DNA from: Paraspadella gotoi
Taxonomy: Eukaryota; Chaetognatha
DNA length: 64,000 bases
Direction of reading: 5' to 3'
Assembly: GCA_051294375.1 (NCBI GenBank)
Contig: CM119267.1
Coordinates: forward strand, 13,463,081-13,527,080
Under the pieces are notes generated by a model. It searched no databases, was not told the DNA's origin, and saw only the letters and a list, made by a program, of their open reading frames with translations. Of this stretch, positions 43,897 to 54,199 are shown one piece after another. Numbering within the stretch: the stretch's first letter is position 1; each line of letters opens with the position of its first letter. A program made the position numbers and the translations under genes.

Positions 43897-44745
43897 TTAA
43901 AAATAAAAGCATTCGAGATCTCGAAAATTGTTTTGGTTCTGGTTCTCTAAACCCTCGACGTTTTCGTCCAAATCTTCAACGTCGTCCATTAATAAAAAGT
44001 CAAGATCCATAATTTCACTTGTGGTTTGGTTGAGGGATGGGAGAGATTGAAGGTTAGCTTCTACTTCTTCAAAGGCGAATTGAGAGGAATCTGTATAATT
44101 CTGACGACGGTCCTCGTCCGAATCTCGGTAGGCGAGAGGAACTTCCGAGTCTCCCGTATGCAGTTCGTCCAATTGTTCCATTCGATTGCATTCGAAGCCA
44201 AGATCCCACCAAAAATAATTGGTAATGACGCCGGATTCGACAGCGATCCAAAATTTTTCGATGCTCGGAAGAGGGAATAAATCAAAGGAGAGAGCCTTGG
44301 AGACGATGGAGTCTAAACATTGAGGAAACCTAAGTGATTCTCTTAAAAGGTGAACCCGCTTTCTCAAAACACGTTTGAGTTTCTTCTTGAATCCTTCGAT
44401 ATTTTTTTTTGGAACAGAAAACAAGACAAGGTCGGGCGGATCTGAAAAGTTCCTTTCAGAATTTATTTTTTGCCTATGTAATACATATGCAATATGTTGA
44501 TTGTTGAGCTTATATAAATTTATTGTTATACCGTAATTTAGTCGCGTGTGCTTCGTGAACATCCCCTTCAACTTGTTCCTCAGCGCACTAGCAACTTTGG
44601 AGTGGGGCTTGAAAATATTTTGGGAGCAATACGGAAAGTTGAACAAAATCCATTTGTGAATCTCTCGACTGCTCAATATTCCAAGTTTTGAATTGCTCAA
44701 TGCCAAATAAATTAAAGTAGCCATAGAAGCGGGCGGCTTGGGAAA
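43897..44745 (-). CDS. Divergent forkhead (FOXN-like) winged-helix protein, 3' exon
   Basis: The frame runs from a likely splice acceptor (TATTCAG, 44746-44752) through FPKPPASMATLIYLALSNS, REIHKWILFNFPY and then 230 more residues to a stop. Forkhead domains begin KPPYSY-LI-MAI and have EIY-WI-FPY in the second helix, and the match to this part is good, closest in feel to FOXN. The third helix, usually W-NSIRHNLSLN, is not conserved: the position holds SKVASALRNKLKGMF, so DNA recognition should differ. The C-terminus is acidic (MDLDFLLMDDVEDLDENVEG), like an activation domain. The first exon has not been found. The ATG at 44722-44724 is internal to the domain, so the true start lies upstream. 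Confidence 0.55.
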   Translation of the reverse strand, partial: FPKPPASMATLIYLALSNSKLGILSSREIHKWILFNFPYCSQNIFKPHSKVASALRNKLKGMFTKHTRLNYGITINLYKLNNQHIAYVLHRQKINSERNFSDPPDLVLFSVPKKNIEGFKKKLKRVLRKRVHLLRESLRFPQCLDSIVSKALSFDLFPLPSIEKFWIAVESGVITNYFWWDLGFECNRMEQLDELHTGDSEVPLAYRDSDEDRRQNYTDSSQFAFEEVEANLQSLPSLNQTTSEIMDLDFLLMDDVEDLDENVEGLENQNQNNFRDLECFYF

Positions 44746-44906
44746 CTGAATATGGGCATAAAAATGTAATTGAATGAAATAGACGAATAAAACCGCTATA
44801 AATTTAAAATTATGGTGGCAACTACGAAGTATTTTTATGAGTATTACCTAGTTTCAGTTGAAGAATAATTGTAAATATATTAAAAATCTTAAAAGTATAG
44901 TATATA

Positions 44907-47091
44907 CGACAATGAAAAATGGCGTAACGTTACTGTTCCGTGCATAAAAAAAATTCACTGTTTAATATTATTATATTTCTTTTCATTTTTTGAAACATTA
45001 TAGTTTCATATGTTAATATCTAAAATATCAATGCAAAATCTTTTTTTGGTTTTTAGATATGACTGAATATAGGGTGAAAGTTGATAAATTTTTTTAAAAA
45101 GTTATTTATTCATATTTGTTCATAGAATTATAATAAAAAAAAATAATAGTACCAATAGTTAGTGTTATGTCTCAAATAGATGGAAAAAAAACCTCATTTA
45201 ATAATTCGATCGGGAAGTAGGGTAACTAAAGCTTACCAATGGCATTCTCCACACCGATTGTTCTCTCAAATAATTTTTTTTATTTAATACATTTGAAAAG
45301 GAAAAAAAAAAATTCGGAATGCAGGTTGCAGAAAGGGTACAGATAATCTGGACTTACTGACATGATAACCATGACCTTTTATATCTTGAGATATGGGGGT
45401 AATAAAGAAATCTAAAAAATTCGATCATTAAGTCAGTCAATGAACCCTTTCCAATGGGCTATTATGAGAAATATTTTTTTAAAATTAAAATGGATGATAA
45501 ATAATATAATTAAATTCCTTGCTATATTTAAAAGAAAATTATCCATACAATTTAACACAATGATGTCTTGCTTTGTCAAATATGTTGCCAGCTATATAAT
45601 TTTTTAAAACTTTATTATGATAAACAAGCAGTGTGTCAAGCTTTTAGTTTGCAGTTAAAGATAATGAAAAATGACGTTTTTTTTTCACAGACAAGAAGGT
45701 AAATGTTCAGACTGTTTATATCAAGCTGAAAACATTTTTGTATTTATAATTTATGATATTTAAAAAGATATTTTATCAAGTTACAACATAAATTTTTGTT
45801 TGTTTTTTACTTTAACTGAAAAATATAAGCAATTGTATGGATTAAAGAAAATTTAATAATAATCAAAATGTAATTCAGTCTTTCCTTTTTGAAATTAAAA
45901 AATAAAAAAAAAATTCAAATGCCTTCATTGAAATTTTTAAAGCAAAAAACTGTTATACTTTTAACTCTATTTAAACAAAAGCTGTGTAAAGATTTATGGA
46001 TTTAATTTAATAAAACTCTTTTAGAAAGGTGTCCTATGATTAGGGCTTTAATTTGATACACACCCACACCTTGCTACCTCTTTTCTTTCAAAATTTATTT
46101 AAAAAAATATTTTTTTTTAAACTACGCAATACAAATCTTTGTTAAATAAAAAATTTGGCAAAGCGGGAGTATCTCACTTATTTCTATTGGTACAATACTT
46201 AAATTTCAAAATAAAACCCGAAGAAAATTTTTTCATTATTTAGAGACATATCACTTTCAGATATACCCATCATATAATAATTGATTTATTTATTTCCCCA
46301 AAAAAAGCCTAATTAGAAAGTTATAATTTTTTCAAATTGTTTGAAAAAAAATTTCGTCCGACCTATGCTCATTGAGAATAATGGTTTTGCATAGAAAATT
46401 AAAATATCAAAAAAATTTCAAAATCAGCCTCTAGAAAAATCGAAAGGCAAGAGGCAAAATTTTTTTCCCAACTCAAAATCCATTATTCTCAAGTTTCAAA
46501 ATATTTTTTTTCAAAATCATTCAATCAATTTTTTTTATTAATTTAAAATGTTTTTATGATGTTGTTTTTGTTTGAAAGAATTGAAAAAAAGTGAAAAATA
46601 TAGTAATTATATAAGGTTTTTGAAATACCTCTAAAATATTAAATAATTAGATACAAGGGGAGTAAGCAGAGAAAACTTCCCATTAATAAAAAAAATTGAA
46701 AATGAATTTGTCATATAGTTATTTAGATTAATTGACTAATTACAAACAAATGATTCATATAATTTTAGGAATTGATGGCTAAAAAATATTCATCTTGGTC
46801 TTGGTTAACTATTAAGTTATCGTTAAAGTTTTGTTTTAATAATATTAATTTTTTTTTGTATTTATAAAACCAATGTCTAAAATTTTGTAAGCGTTTTGAG
46901 CTATATTGCTTCATCTTTTTTACTATTTTTGATCTAGTTAGCTTTTTTGTTGATGGTCAAGGGTTATGGTCAGACACGTGTATATTGGACATATTACCAA
47001 AAATAATAATCAATTAATTTGGCTCAGAAACAATTTTTAAGGGACAAAATCAGCACGAGACCGTTTCGCCACGTTATTTTTCATTGTGTCA
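44907..47091 (-). mobile_element. 2.2-kb TIR transposon, inverted copy
   Basis: Same family as 35744-37963 read backwards: it starts GACAATGAAAAATGGCGTAA, contains CGGGAAGTAGGGTAAC (45210), CACAATGATGTCTTGC (45558) and CAAAGCGGGAGTATCTC (46158), and ends GCACGAGACCGTTTCGCC and CATTGTGTCA followed by TA. About 2.19 kb. No transposase. Confidence 0.8.
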
Positions 47092-47430
47092 TACAAATTT
47101 CCAGCTTAATCACACACTTTCTTACCACATACAAGGTTTCAAGTCAATCGCCCCATCCACTCATGAGTAATTGGCGTTCGAATAGTGAAATAGATTTTGT
47201 TGTTTTTTCCATTTAAACTTATCTCCACTCGCACGATTCCATCAAAACTTCATATCCAGCTCAATCACAGAGATTTTTTCATAGATTTATTAAAAAGTCT
47301 GTTATGATTTGTTTGATCACAAATTGAGTCAGAAAAATTACGATTTATCATCGGATTAGCTTATTACCCGCTTTATATTATCGTAGGCGGATCCGACATT
47401 GTTTTCTCAAACTGATTTAAAAAATATCTA
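47092..47430 (-). repeat. Repeat A fragment and border motif
   Basis: CACACTTTCTTACCACATAC to ACTCGCACGATTCCATC is repeat A antisense. It is followed by the TTATCATCGGATTAGC / GGATCCGACATTGTTT border motif at 47345-47405. Confidence 0.5.
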
Positions 47431-48641
47431 CATGGTGACAATTTACAAGCGCCGGTATCCGGTTTCAGCCGGTTCAATTAAGAGTGTCAAAAGTGAATTA
47501 TTTTAAAATTTTAAATGTTTTTTCAAAATATATGACCTGTCAAAATTATAATAACAAAAAATATTATTATTTATATAGGTATCATGAAAGAGCCTGAGAA
47601 AAAAGATTTAAGATTGATTTTTAAAAGGATGTCTCGTTTTTGAATATCCTAATTAAATTAAAGCTGGGCCAATTAAATTTTATACTACAGTATTCGTAAG
47701 TATATAATTCTTTTCATGTTTTTAAGGGCTTTCTGAGGATATTAATATTGTTAATATTTTAATAAATACTTTGTTTAAAAAAGTGCTAAAAGTTCCAAAA
47801 AAAAAAATGAATTTAAAAACAGTGAGTCAAGGATTTTCTTATCTTTTGGATTGTATCGAGTTTTGCTATATGGAAAAGCAAACAATATGGGAAGCAAACA
47901 AATACCAGTAGTCATGTTTGCTACACGCCAAAATTATTAAAAATCAACTACATGAATATTTGCACTCCTCTGTAACTTCTGTAATTAATCAGAAGTTAAT
48001 TAATTTTTATTAATTATTATTAATTAATAATAATTAATAATAATTTGTACCTTGTGCGACTGTTAGAATACCCTAAAAAAAATTATCACCTAAAAAATTA
48101 AATTTCTAGCATAAGCCAAAATTGTATAGCAAACAATATCACTCCGTTAATACTTTAAAATTTTATATCTTAAAAAAATGCAGTATGCTTCAATATCTTG
48201 AAGTACCATACAACTACCAGGATTTATTTTAAGAAAACAAATTTTGATTTTTTACAACAAATTTATTTGTAGTTAATGCAGACATGTTTCAAACATTATT
48301 CTGTTCTTCTTCAGTGCAAATTTTTTACATTTGTGAATTACAAAAGTTTGGTAAGTTATTATTGAGATGAAGAGGGAGAGAGAGACACAGAGAGTGAGAA
48401 AGAGAGAGAGGGATAAAGCTTCCAACAAAGGATTGAGGGAAAAAATTACAATAGGAGGGTGATTTTACAAGCCAACTTTCTCCATTCATTGTCAAGCCAT
48501 ATCTTAACTGATCAATATAAAATTTTAACATATAAATAGTTTTAGTATTTTCTACTCAACTAATTTTTAAAATCAATAAAATAACCACTGGTTTGCAAAT
48601 GACAGCGTATTTCTACCGGCGCTTGTAAAATTGTCACCATG
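47431..48641. mobile_element. TA-flanked TIR element (mariner-like MITE) with nested HHR fragment
   Basis: The ends CATGGTGACAATTTACAAGC and GCTTGTAAAATTGTCACCATG continue to GCGCCGGTA/TACCGGCGC, a TIR of about 27 bp, with TA on each side (47429-47430, 48642-48643). It is non-coding, 1.2 kb. A partial inverted copy starts at 61437. A PLE-type end with a decayed hammerhead is nested at about 48255-48460. Confidence 0.82.
48281..48314 (-). ncRNA. Decayed hammerhead motif
   Basis: On the minus strand: CTGAAGA (same T to A change as 11478-11512), short stem II AAC/GTT, GAAAC, ATGTC. The neighbouring PLE block GCTTCCAACAAAGGATTGAG (48418) confirms the origin. Confidence 0.55.
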
Positions 48642-48659
48642 TACTTTCCTGAAAAAAAA

Positions 48660-48960
48660 TTAAATAGGTTTAGTTTAAAATCTGGTCAATTGAAGATAAG
48701 ACAAAATTTTAACAAATTTTATCTTATGCAATAAAATGCGCGCGCATAAAAACGACGCAGCACGATAAGTTTTGTCTCAATATAGGGTCCCACCCCTGAA
48801 CGTAAATTTAACGCAAAAGCGTAGGTGACCAAAATAAAAAATGTATTAACAAAAACTTGATGCTTCAAAAACTCGATAAAGAAAAAGTAGAAGACAAAGA
48901 AAATCCTTGCGACATCAAATCAAATGTACTGAGTTAATCGATAAGTTTGAGCATTTAACG
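48660..48960. other. Interval downstream of an exon-like frame; no gene seen
   Basis: AT-rich with one CGCGCGCATAAAAACGACGC stretch at 48738. Nothing else could be supported. Confidence 0.4.
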
Positions 48961-48964
48961 TTAC

Positions 48965-49234
48965 CTCTTTGGTCAAAGGGAAAAAGGCCCGCCAACTTAG
49001 CAATTCTTCATGTATGATTTTTCGATGATTCAACGAATTAACGGGTAAAATAACGACTGGTGGCTTTAAATTAATCGTCGAAGGCGTCGTATTCGGGATG
49101 TTCAAACAATCGCGTAAACTTTCATTGCCAAAAGAAGCTTTATTAGCTTTATTAATAGCTTCTTCCTGTATTTGGTTAAGAGGCAAGGCTAAACCACATT
49201 CAGAAGGTAAGGGCAAAATTTTGGCCACCACCGC
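48965..49234 (-). CDS. Internal exon of an unknown protein
   Basis: 270 nt, exactly 90 codons, bounded by TTTCATCAAAG (acceptor) and GAG|GTAACG (donor), both phase 0. The product begins AVVAKILPLPSECGLALPL, includes ASFGNESLRDCLNIPN and ends HEELLSWRAFFPLTKE. The composition is coding-like. Reading through the donor would add about 14 residues to a stop, so a splice is likely. No family was recognised. The flanking exons on this strand were not identified; the upstream side is minisatellite (49320-49640). Confidence 0.5.
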
Positions 49235-49319
49235 CTTTGATGAAACAAGATCAAAAATATTAAAAGTATAGTCATTACTATAAAAAAAATAAATGAAAAA
49301 ATCCGGGAAAAAAATGAAT

Positions 49320-49640
49320 GTTTGATGCGATAACGAACAATTGATCGATTGATGTAATAGTAATTGATTGATTAATGTAATAATAATTTATTGATGAAAT
49401 AGTAATTGATTGATGTAATATTAATTCATTGATTGATGTAATATTAATTCATTGATTGATGTAACAGTAATTGATTGATTGATGTAATTAATTTATTGGT
49501 ATAATAATAATTAATTATTGATGCGATGATTACCAATTATTGATGCAATGATAATCAATCATTGATACGATGATAGACATTAACTGATCCGATGATAATC
49601 ATTCATTGATTCGATGAGTCATTCATCGTAAATAAAACAT
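49320..49640 (-). repeat. Minisatellite of repeat B (TTGATGTAATAGTAATTGAT type)
   Basis: Units TTGATTGATGTAATATTAA, ATTGATGCGATGATAACCA and related. It is the antisense of arrays at 1521, 2441 and 4499. Confidence 0.8.
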
Positions 49641-49814
49641 GCGTGGATCAAATACTGTGGTGAAATAATTTGTTATTATAACTTCAGATTTGGCACTCTG
49701 GCAGAAAAAATCGCTGACGTTTTTTATTTACCAACTCCCAGTATGCCAGCTTGCTCATCAATGGCATGGTCGAATTTCAAAAAAGCAATTTTTTTTCCTG
49801 TTATAAGATATATT

Positions 49815-50160
49815 TTTAGTCGGTCGGTCTGTCGGTCCCCCCTTCAATCTTGTCGGGCATTCACTTTTATGTCAGAACATCGAATTATGATAAACTATGC
49901 TAAAAGATGTCCATCCGCCCTGAGAAAAAAACTCAGGGATGGTTGGATTGGAGTGAAATTTTGTATGTGGGTAGGAAAGTGTGTCATTGAGCTGGAAATC
50001 AAGTTTCGATGAAATCGTCCAAGTTGAAATGAGTTTAAATGGAATGGATGGGGCAATTGACTTGAATTTATTTATGTGGGTAAGAAAGTGTGTGATTAAG
50101 CTGGAAATTTAGTTACGATGGAATCGTTTGAGTTTAAATGAAAAAAACAAAAAACCTGTT
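49815..50160 (+). repeat. Repeat A copy plus partial second copy
   Basis: TAGTCGGTCGGTCTGTCGGT, TTATGTCAGAACATCGAATT, TTGGAGTGAAATTTTGTATG; then a second 3' part starting at 50045 (ATGGGGCAATTGACTTGAA). Confidence 0.65.
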
Positions 50161-50169
50161 TCACTAATA

Positions 50170-50440
50170 GATTATGCTTCTTTTTCTTTTTATATTAAAT
50201 GTAAATGCAAGATGTATTAATCAAATAATCAGTTAATTAATCAATTAATTAATAACTAATTAATCAGTCAATCAATTTATTATTCAATAAATCAATTTAA
50301 TTATCTATTAATTAATTATTTAATCAATCAAGTCAATCGTTATCGGCATTCTTGTCGTCGTCTCCATCATCATATTTGCTTTTGTCGTGGTCAGTGACGA
50401 AAAGACCTAAAAACAAACATTGAAATTAACTTTAATTAAT
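50170..50440. repeat. TTAATTAA-rich segment, inverted relative to 52085-52360
   Basis: TTATATTAAATGTAAATGCA, runs of TTAATTAATC and the GTCGTCGTCTCCATC block form an inverted pair with 52085-52360 (GACAAAAGCAACGATGACG, ATTAATTGATTAAATAATTA, TGCATTTACATTTAATATAA). The roughly 1.6 kb between the arms is the repeat B copy with its purine tract. Confidence 0.6.
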
Positions 50441-51880
50441 TAAAAAAATCTTAAAAGAATAAGGATCGTCGCAATAGCATAAGAAAAATCTGGATTGACG
50501 ACAAATTTTGATACTAAAAAAATCAAATTGGAGAAAAGAAAATTAATTTATAAACAGAAAGAAAAAAAAGAAAAGAATAAATATAAAGAAAAAATAGAAA
50601 GGAAAGAAAGAATAAAAAGGAAAGAAAGAAAGGAAAGAAAGAATAGAAAAAAAGAATAGTAAGGATAGAAAGAATAAAAAGGAAAGAAGGAATAGAAAAA
50701 AAGAATAGTAAGGATAGAAAGAATAAAAAGGAAAGAAAGAATAGAAAGGAAAGAAAGAATAGAAAGGAAAGAAAGTCTAGAAAGGAAAGAAAGAATAAAA
50801 AGGAAAAAAAGAATAGAAAAAAAAATAGAAAGGAAAGAGAGAATAGAAAAAAAATAGAAAGGAAAGAAAGAATAGAAAGGAAAGAAAGAATAGAACGGAA
50901 AGAGAGAATAGAACGGAAAGAAAGAATAAAACGGAAAGAAAGAATAGAAAGGAAAGAAAGAATAGAAAGGAAAGAAAGAATAGAAAGGAAAGAACGAATA
51001 GAAAGGAAAGAACGAATAGAAAGGAAAGAACGAATAGAAGGAAAGAAAGAATAGAAAGGAAAGAAAGAATAGAAAGAAAAAAAAATAGAGAGGAAAAAAA
51101 GAATAGAAAGGAAAGAAAAAATGGAAAGGAAAAAAGAATAGAAAGGAGTAGAAAGGAAAAAGAAAAGAAAAGAAAAGAAAGAAAAGAAAAGAAAAGAAAG
51201 AAAAGAATAGAAAAGAAAGAAAGAATAGAAAAGAAAGAAAGAATAGAACGGAAAGAAAGAATAGAACGGAAAGAAAGATAAAAAATAAAAATAAAGAGAG
51301 AGTGACGAGAAGAAAGAACGAAATAAAAACCCGATGTTACGATAGCAAAACGATAACATGCACAAATGCGATGCCTAATTTTATGAGTTCAATCCTAATT
51401 CAATTTTTTTTTTAATAAAAACGCAGAGAGATATGGAGAGAGAGAGAGAAGCCAAATCGTTTTCGGACGAATCGGCAGCGGCAGCAGCAGAGGCAGCTGG
51501 AAAAAAAAGAAATCAAAAGGCAGCAGCAGAAGCAGCAGGAGAAAAGAGAGAAAAAAAAGCCCCTGCAGAGCCAGCTGCAGACTCTTTTTTTCAGATGAAT
51601 CAGCCTGGGGAAGAGAGAGAGAGAGCTACATATCATTAAAAGAGAAAAGAGAGAGAGAAAAAGACAAAAATAATAGAGGAAATTTTTTTTGTTTTGATAA
51701 AACGTAAACAAACATAACTGTCCTCACCCAATTTCAAGGACCTCGATGATGAGAAGCTGTATATAAATTTTCAGCTTCATACACCCAAATTTAATCATGA
51801 AAAAGGCGATCGATAAGTTGGAACGCCGACGACGACGACCCCACTTATGTGCAAAACCACAGCAAGCGATTGCGATGATA
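50440..51880 (-). repeat. Repeat B-related copy with expanded purine tract
   Basis: Flanks match 13160-13690 and 14860-15160. Between 50560 and 51330 lies a long array of GGAAAGAAAGAATAGAAA-type units that is nearly all purine. Confidence 0.65.
50560..51330 (+). repeat. Purine-only tandem array of about 770 bp
   Basis: Units GGAAAGAAAGAATAGAAA (17-18 bp) with CGGAAAGA and AACGAATAG variants. Very few pyrimidines other than T in AATAG. The minus frame (50523-51365, repeating SFLSIL) is an artefact. Confidence 0.9.
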
Positions 51881-51889
51881 AAAATAATT

Positions 51890-52370
51890 AATTACCGCTA
51901 ATGATCATGGGCAGATCCGACATTGTTTGCTCAAATATGTTATGAAAACAAGTTTGAGCAAACAATGTCGGATCAGCCCACGATCACTAGCGGCAATTCA
52001 TTAATTAAATTATTATTTTAGTTTATATAGTTTGTATTAATTAATAAATTAATTATTTTGATCCAAAATGTTTGTTTTTAGGTATTTTCGTCACTGACCA
52101 CGACAAAAGCAACGATGACGATGATGGCGATGACGACAATAATGCCGATAACGATTGACTGATTAATTGATTAAATAATTAATTAATTTATATATATATT
52201 GATTGAATGAATAATTAATTAATATACAATTAAATAAATTGATTGATTGAATACTTAATTGATCGATTAATTGACCGATTAATTAATTATTAATTGATTA
52301 ATTAACTGATTAATTATTTGATTAATTAATACATCTTGCATTTACATTTAATATAAAAACAATTAGTGAA
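51890..52370. other. Border motif palindrome and AT-rich arm
   Basis: GATCCGACATTGTTTGCTCA at 51916 is followed by its complement TGAGCAAACAATGTCGGATC at 51956, a hairpin with 40-nt stem-loop geometry at the centre. It is followed by the 52085-52360 arm described at 50170. Confidence 0.55.
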
Positions 52371-52374
52371 ACAG

Positions 52375-52690
52375 GTTTTTTTTTTTTTCATTTAAACTCA
52401 TTTCCACTCAGACGATTCCATCGAAACTTGATTTCCAGCTTAATCACACACTTTGCTACCCACATACAAAATTTCAAGTCAATCGCACCATCCACTCATG
52501 AGCAATTGGTGTTCAAATAGTGAAATATATATATATATTTTTTTTCCATCTAAATTTATTTCCACTCGCACGATTCCATCGAAACTTGATTTCCAACTCA
52601 ATCACACACTTCCCTACCTACACACAAAATTTCATTCCAATCCATCCATCCAATTAAGAGTAATTGGAGTTTTTTGCTAAGGTGGGAATA
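52375..52690 (-). repeat. Two repeat A copies in series
   Basis: TTTCATTTAAACTCATTTCC to GAGCAATTGGTGTTC (52390-52515) and again TCCATCTAAATTTATTTCC to TTTTTTGCTAAGGTGGGA. Confidence 0.65.
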
Positions 52691-53270
52691 AGAAAAAGAA
52701 AAAGCCCAAAATGAGCTGGCAGCATCCCCCATTGCTGACCCGGGGGGTGCCCAGCTCCTTTTGAGCTTTTTCTTTTTCTTATTTTCACTTCCTCAACATC
52801 TTTATTTCCATTTCATCTAAATTTCAATTCTTTAATTCATTTTAATCTGAATTAATTTAAATATTTAGTTTGTTAAGTCTGTTAACTTATTTATTAAATT
52901 TACTATTGTTGTACATAATCTAATGTAATTTTTCTTATCAAATGTTAACCTCTGCTTCTCTGTCTCTCTCTCTCTCCCTCACTCACAAATTTAATTTCTT
53001 TTCCCTCACATTCTCTCTCTCTCTCTACCAACTTAAACCTGTCCTCACATTTCACCACTGTCCAGGCTCACATCTTTGTTGGCCATTTCCTCTCTCTCTC
53101 TCTCTCTCTCCCAAGTCAATTTGGAAAACATGAAAATTGTGAAAACACTGATGAAGGTTTGAATGAAAGCCGAAACTTGTCTGAACAAAAATAAAATCGT
53201 TGTATCAAGACTTCGTCTTTAATTTTAAATATCTCAAAACACAACGAAAGAAAGTTTAATCACAATGTCT
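52690..53270 (+). mobile_element. PLE terminal repeat with hammerhead
   Basis: It starts with an inverted pair around a GC-rich centre (AAAAAGCCCAAAATGAGCTG / CAGCTCCTTTTGAGCTTTTT), as in 24080-24110, then CT-rich tracts, TCACATTTCACCACTGTCC, CATCTTTGTTGGCCATTTCC, and the hammerhead at 53148-53181 before the end AAATCGTTGTATCAAGACTT. No protein. Confidence 0.72.
53148..53181 (+). ncRNA. Hammerhead ribozyme motif (intact core)
   Basis: CTGATGA, stem II GGTTT/AAGCC with small loop GAATGA, GAAAC, TTGTC with GUC triplet. Confidence 0.82.
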
Positions 53271-54000
53271 TTTTAATTAAAAATAAAAAAAACAAATACA
53301 TCAAACTTATTAAGAAAATGGGTTTATTTAATAAATTAAATATATTTATTAATAATATTTTTAATATTCATTAGCGATTTTGCATTTTGGCGATTTTGCT
53401 ATTGCGATATTGCATAGATAATAGTAATTTTGTAAATGAACTGAAACTAATGTTTTAGTTATAGCAATTTTACCAAAATTAGGTTCAGGGTTAAACATTT
53501 GAGGTAGTTATAATTCAGGTTAAATAAGTAAAAGTTAGCATTACGATCAACAAAATTGTTGTAGTTATACTTAACTGGAAAGTTAAAATTTTTAATTTAA
53601 ACTTTAAAAAAAACATTTTTTTCATTAAAAAATGTTTGTTAACATGGTTTGATCCTTTCTCTTTCGTTGTTTTTAGAGATTAAAAAAAAATTTTTAATGA
53701 ATTTGTTAACAACGATTTTATTTTCATAGTTGGTAACAAATTCATAAATTTTCTTTAACATTATTTGTCTTTTTTTAATTTAAAAATGCAATGAAAAAGT
53801 TCTACACAATATTTATAATTTAGACTTGTTAATAATTTGCAAATCAAGTGATTAATATTTAACAATAATATTATATAGTAAAATAGAATCTAAATGCATT
53901 TATGAATTAATTTAAATATATGAATCGGACTATAAAAGGTATATTTTCATGCTAAGTTTTTTATGCTTTTGAAGCTCTTCGATTAAAAAAAATATTATAT
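53271..54000. other. AT-rich interval, no gene seen
   Basis: A PLE-end-like piece at 53700-53760 (GTTAACAACGATTTTATTTT) without a hammerhead. No coding content was found. Confidence 0.45.
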
Positions 54001-54190
54001 TCTCTTTAATGAATCTTTTATAAATCTTAACTTTCTTTTCCTTTTTTCCTTATGTCAAACGCTGATGAAGGCTCAAAAATGTGAGCCGAAACATGTCCGT
54101 AATTTCAAATAAATTCGTTGTACCAATTTCAAAAACTTTTCATTTCTCTATATCCTCGTAACAACGAAAACGAAAGGTTTATCGCATCAA
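54001..54190 (+). mobile_element. PLE end with the best-preserved hammerhead
   Basis: The ribozyme (54059-54100) is followed by the family tail AATAAATTCGTTGTACCAAT and CTCGTAACAACGAAAACGAA. A related tail without ribozyme lies at 54400-54490. Confidence 0.7.
54059..54100 (+). ncRNA. Hammerhead ribozyme, near-perfect
   Basis: Stem I ACG/CGT (54059-54061 with 54098-54100), CTGATGA at 54062-54068, stem II GGCTC/GAGCC with an 8-nt loop, GAAAC at 54088-54092, then ATGTC, GUC triplet with predicted cleavage after 54097. Helix III is ACA/TGT with no loop, so it is self-complementary and would form between two RNA copies. All invariant hammerhead positions are present. Confidence 0.92.
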
Positions 54191-54199
54191 GCTTGAAAT

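Noticed and set aside
43897-44724. Minus-strand frame as a random AT-rich frame
   Set aside because: Balanced composition, forkhead-like N-terminal half and upstream splice acceptor favour a real gene.
50523-51365. 280-codon minus-strand frame (repeating SFLSIL)
   Set aside because: Direct translation of the purine/pyrimidine tandem array; no independent coding evidence.
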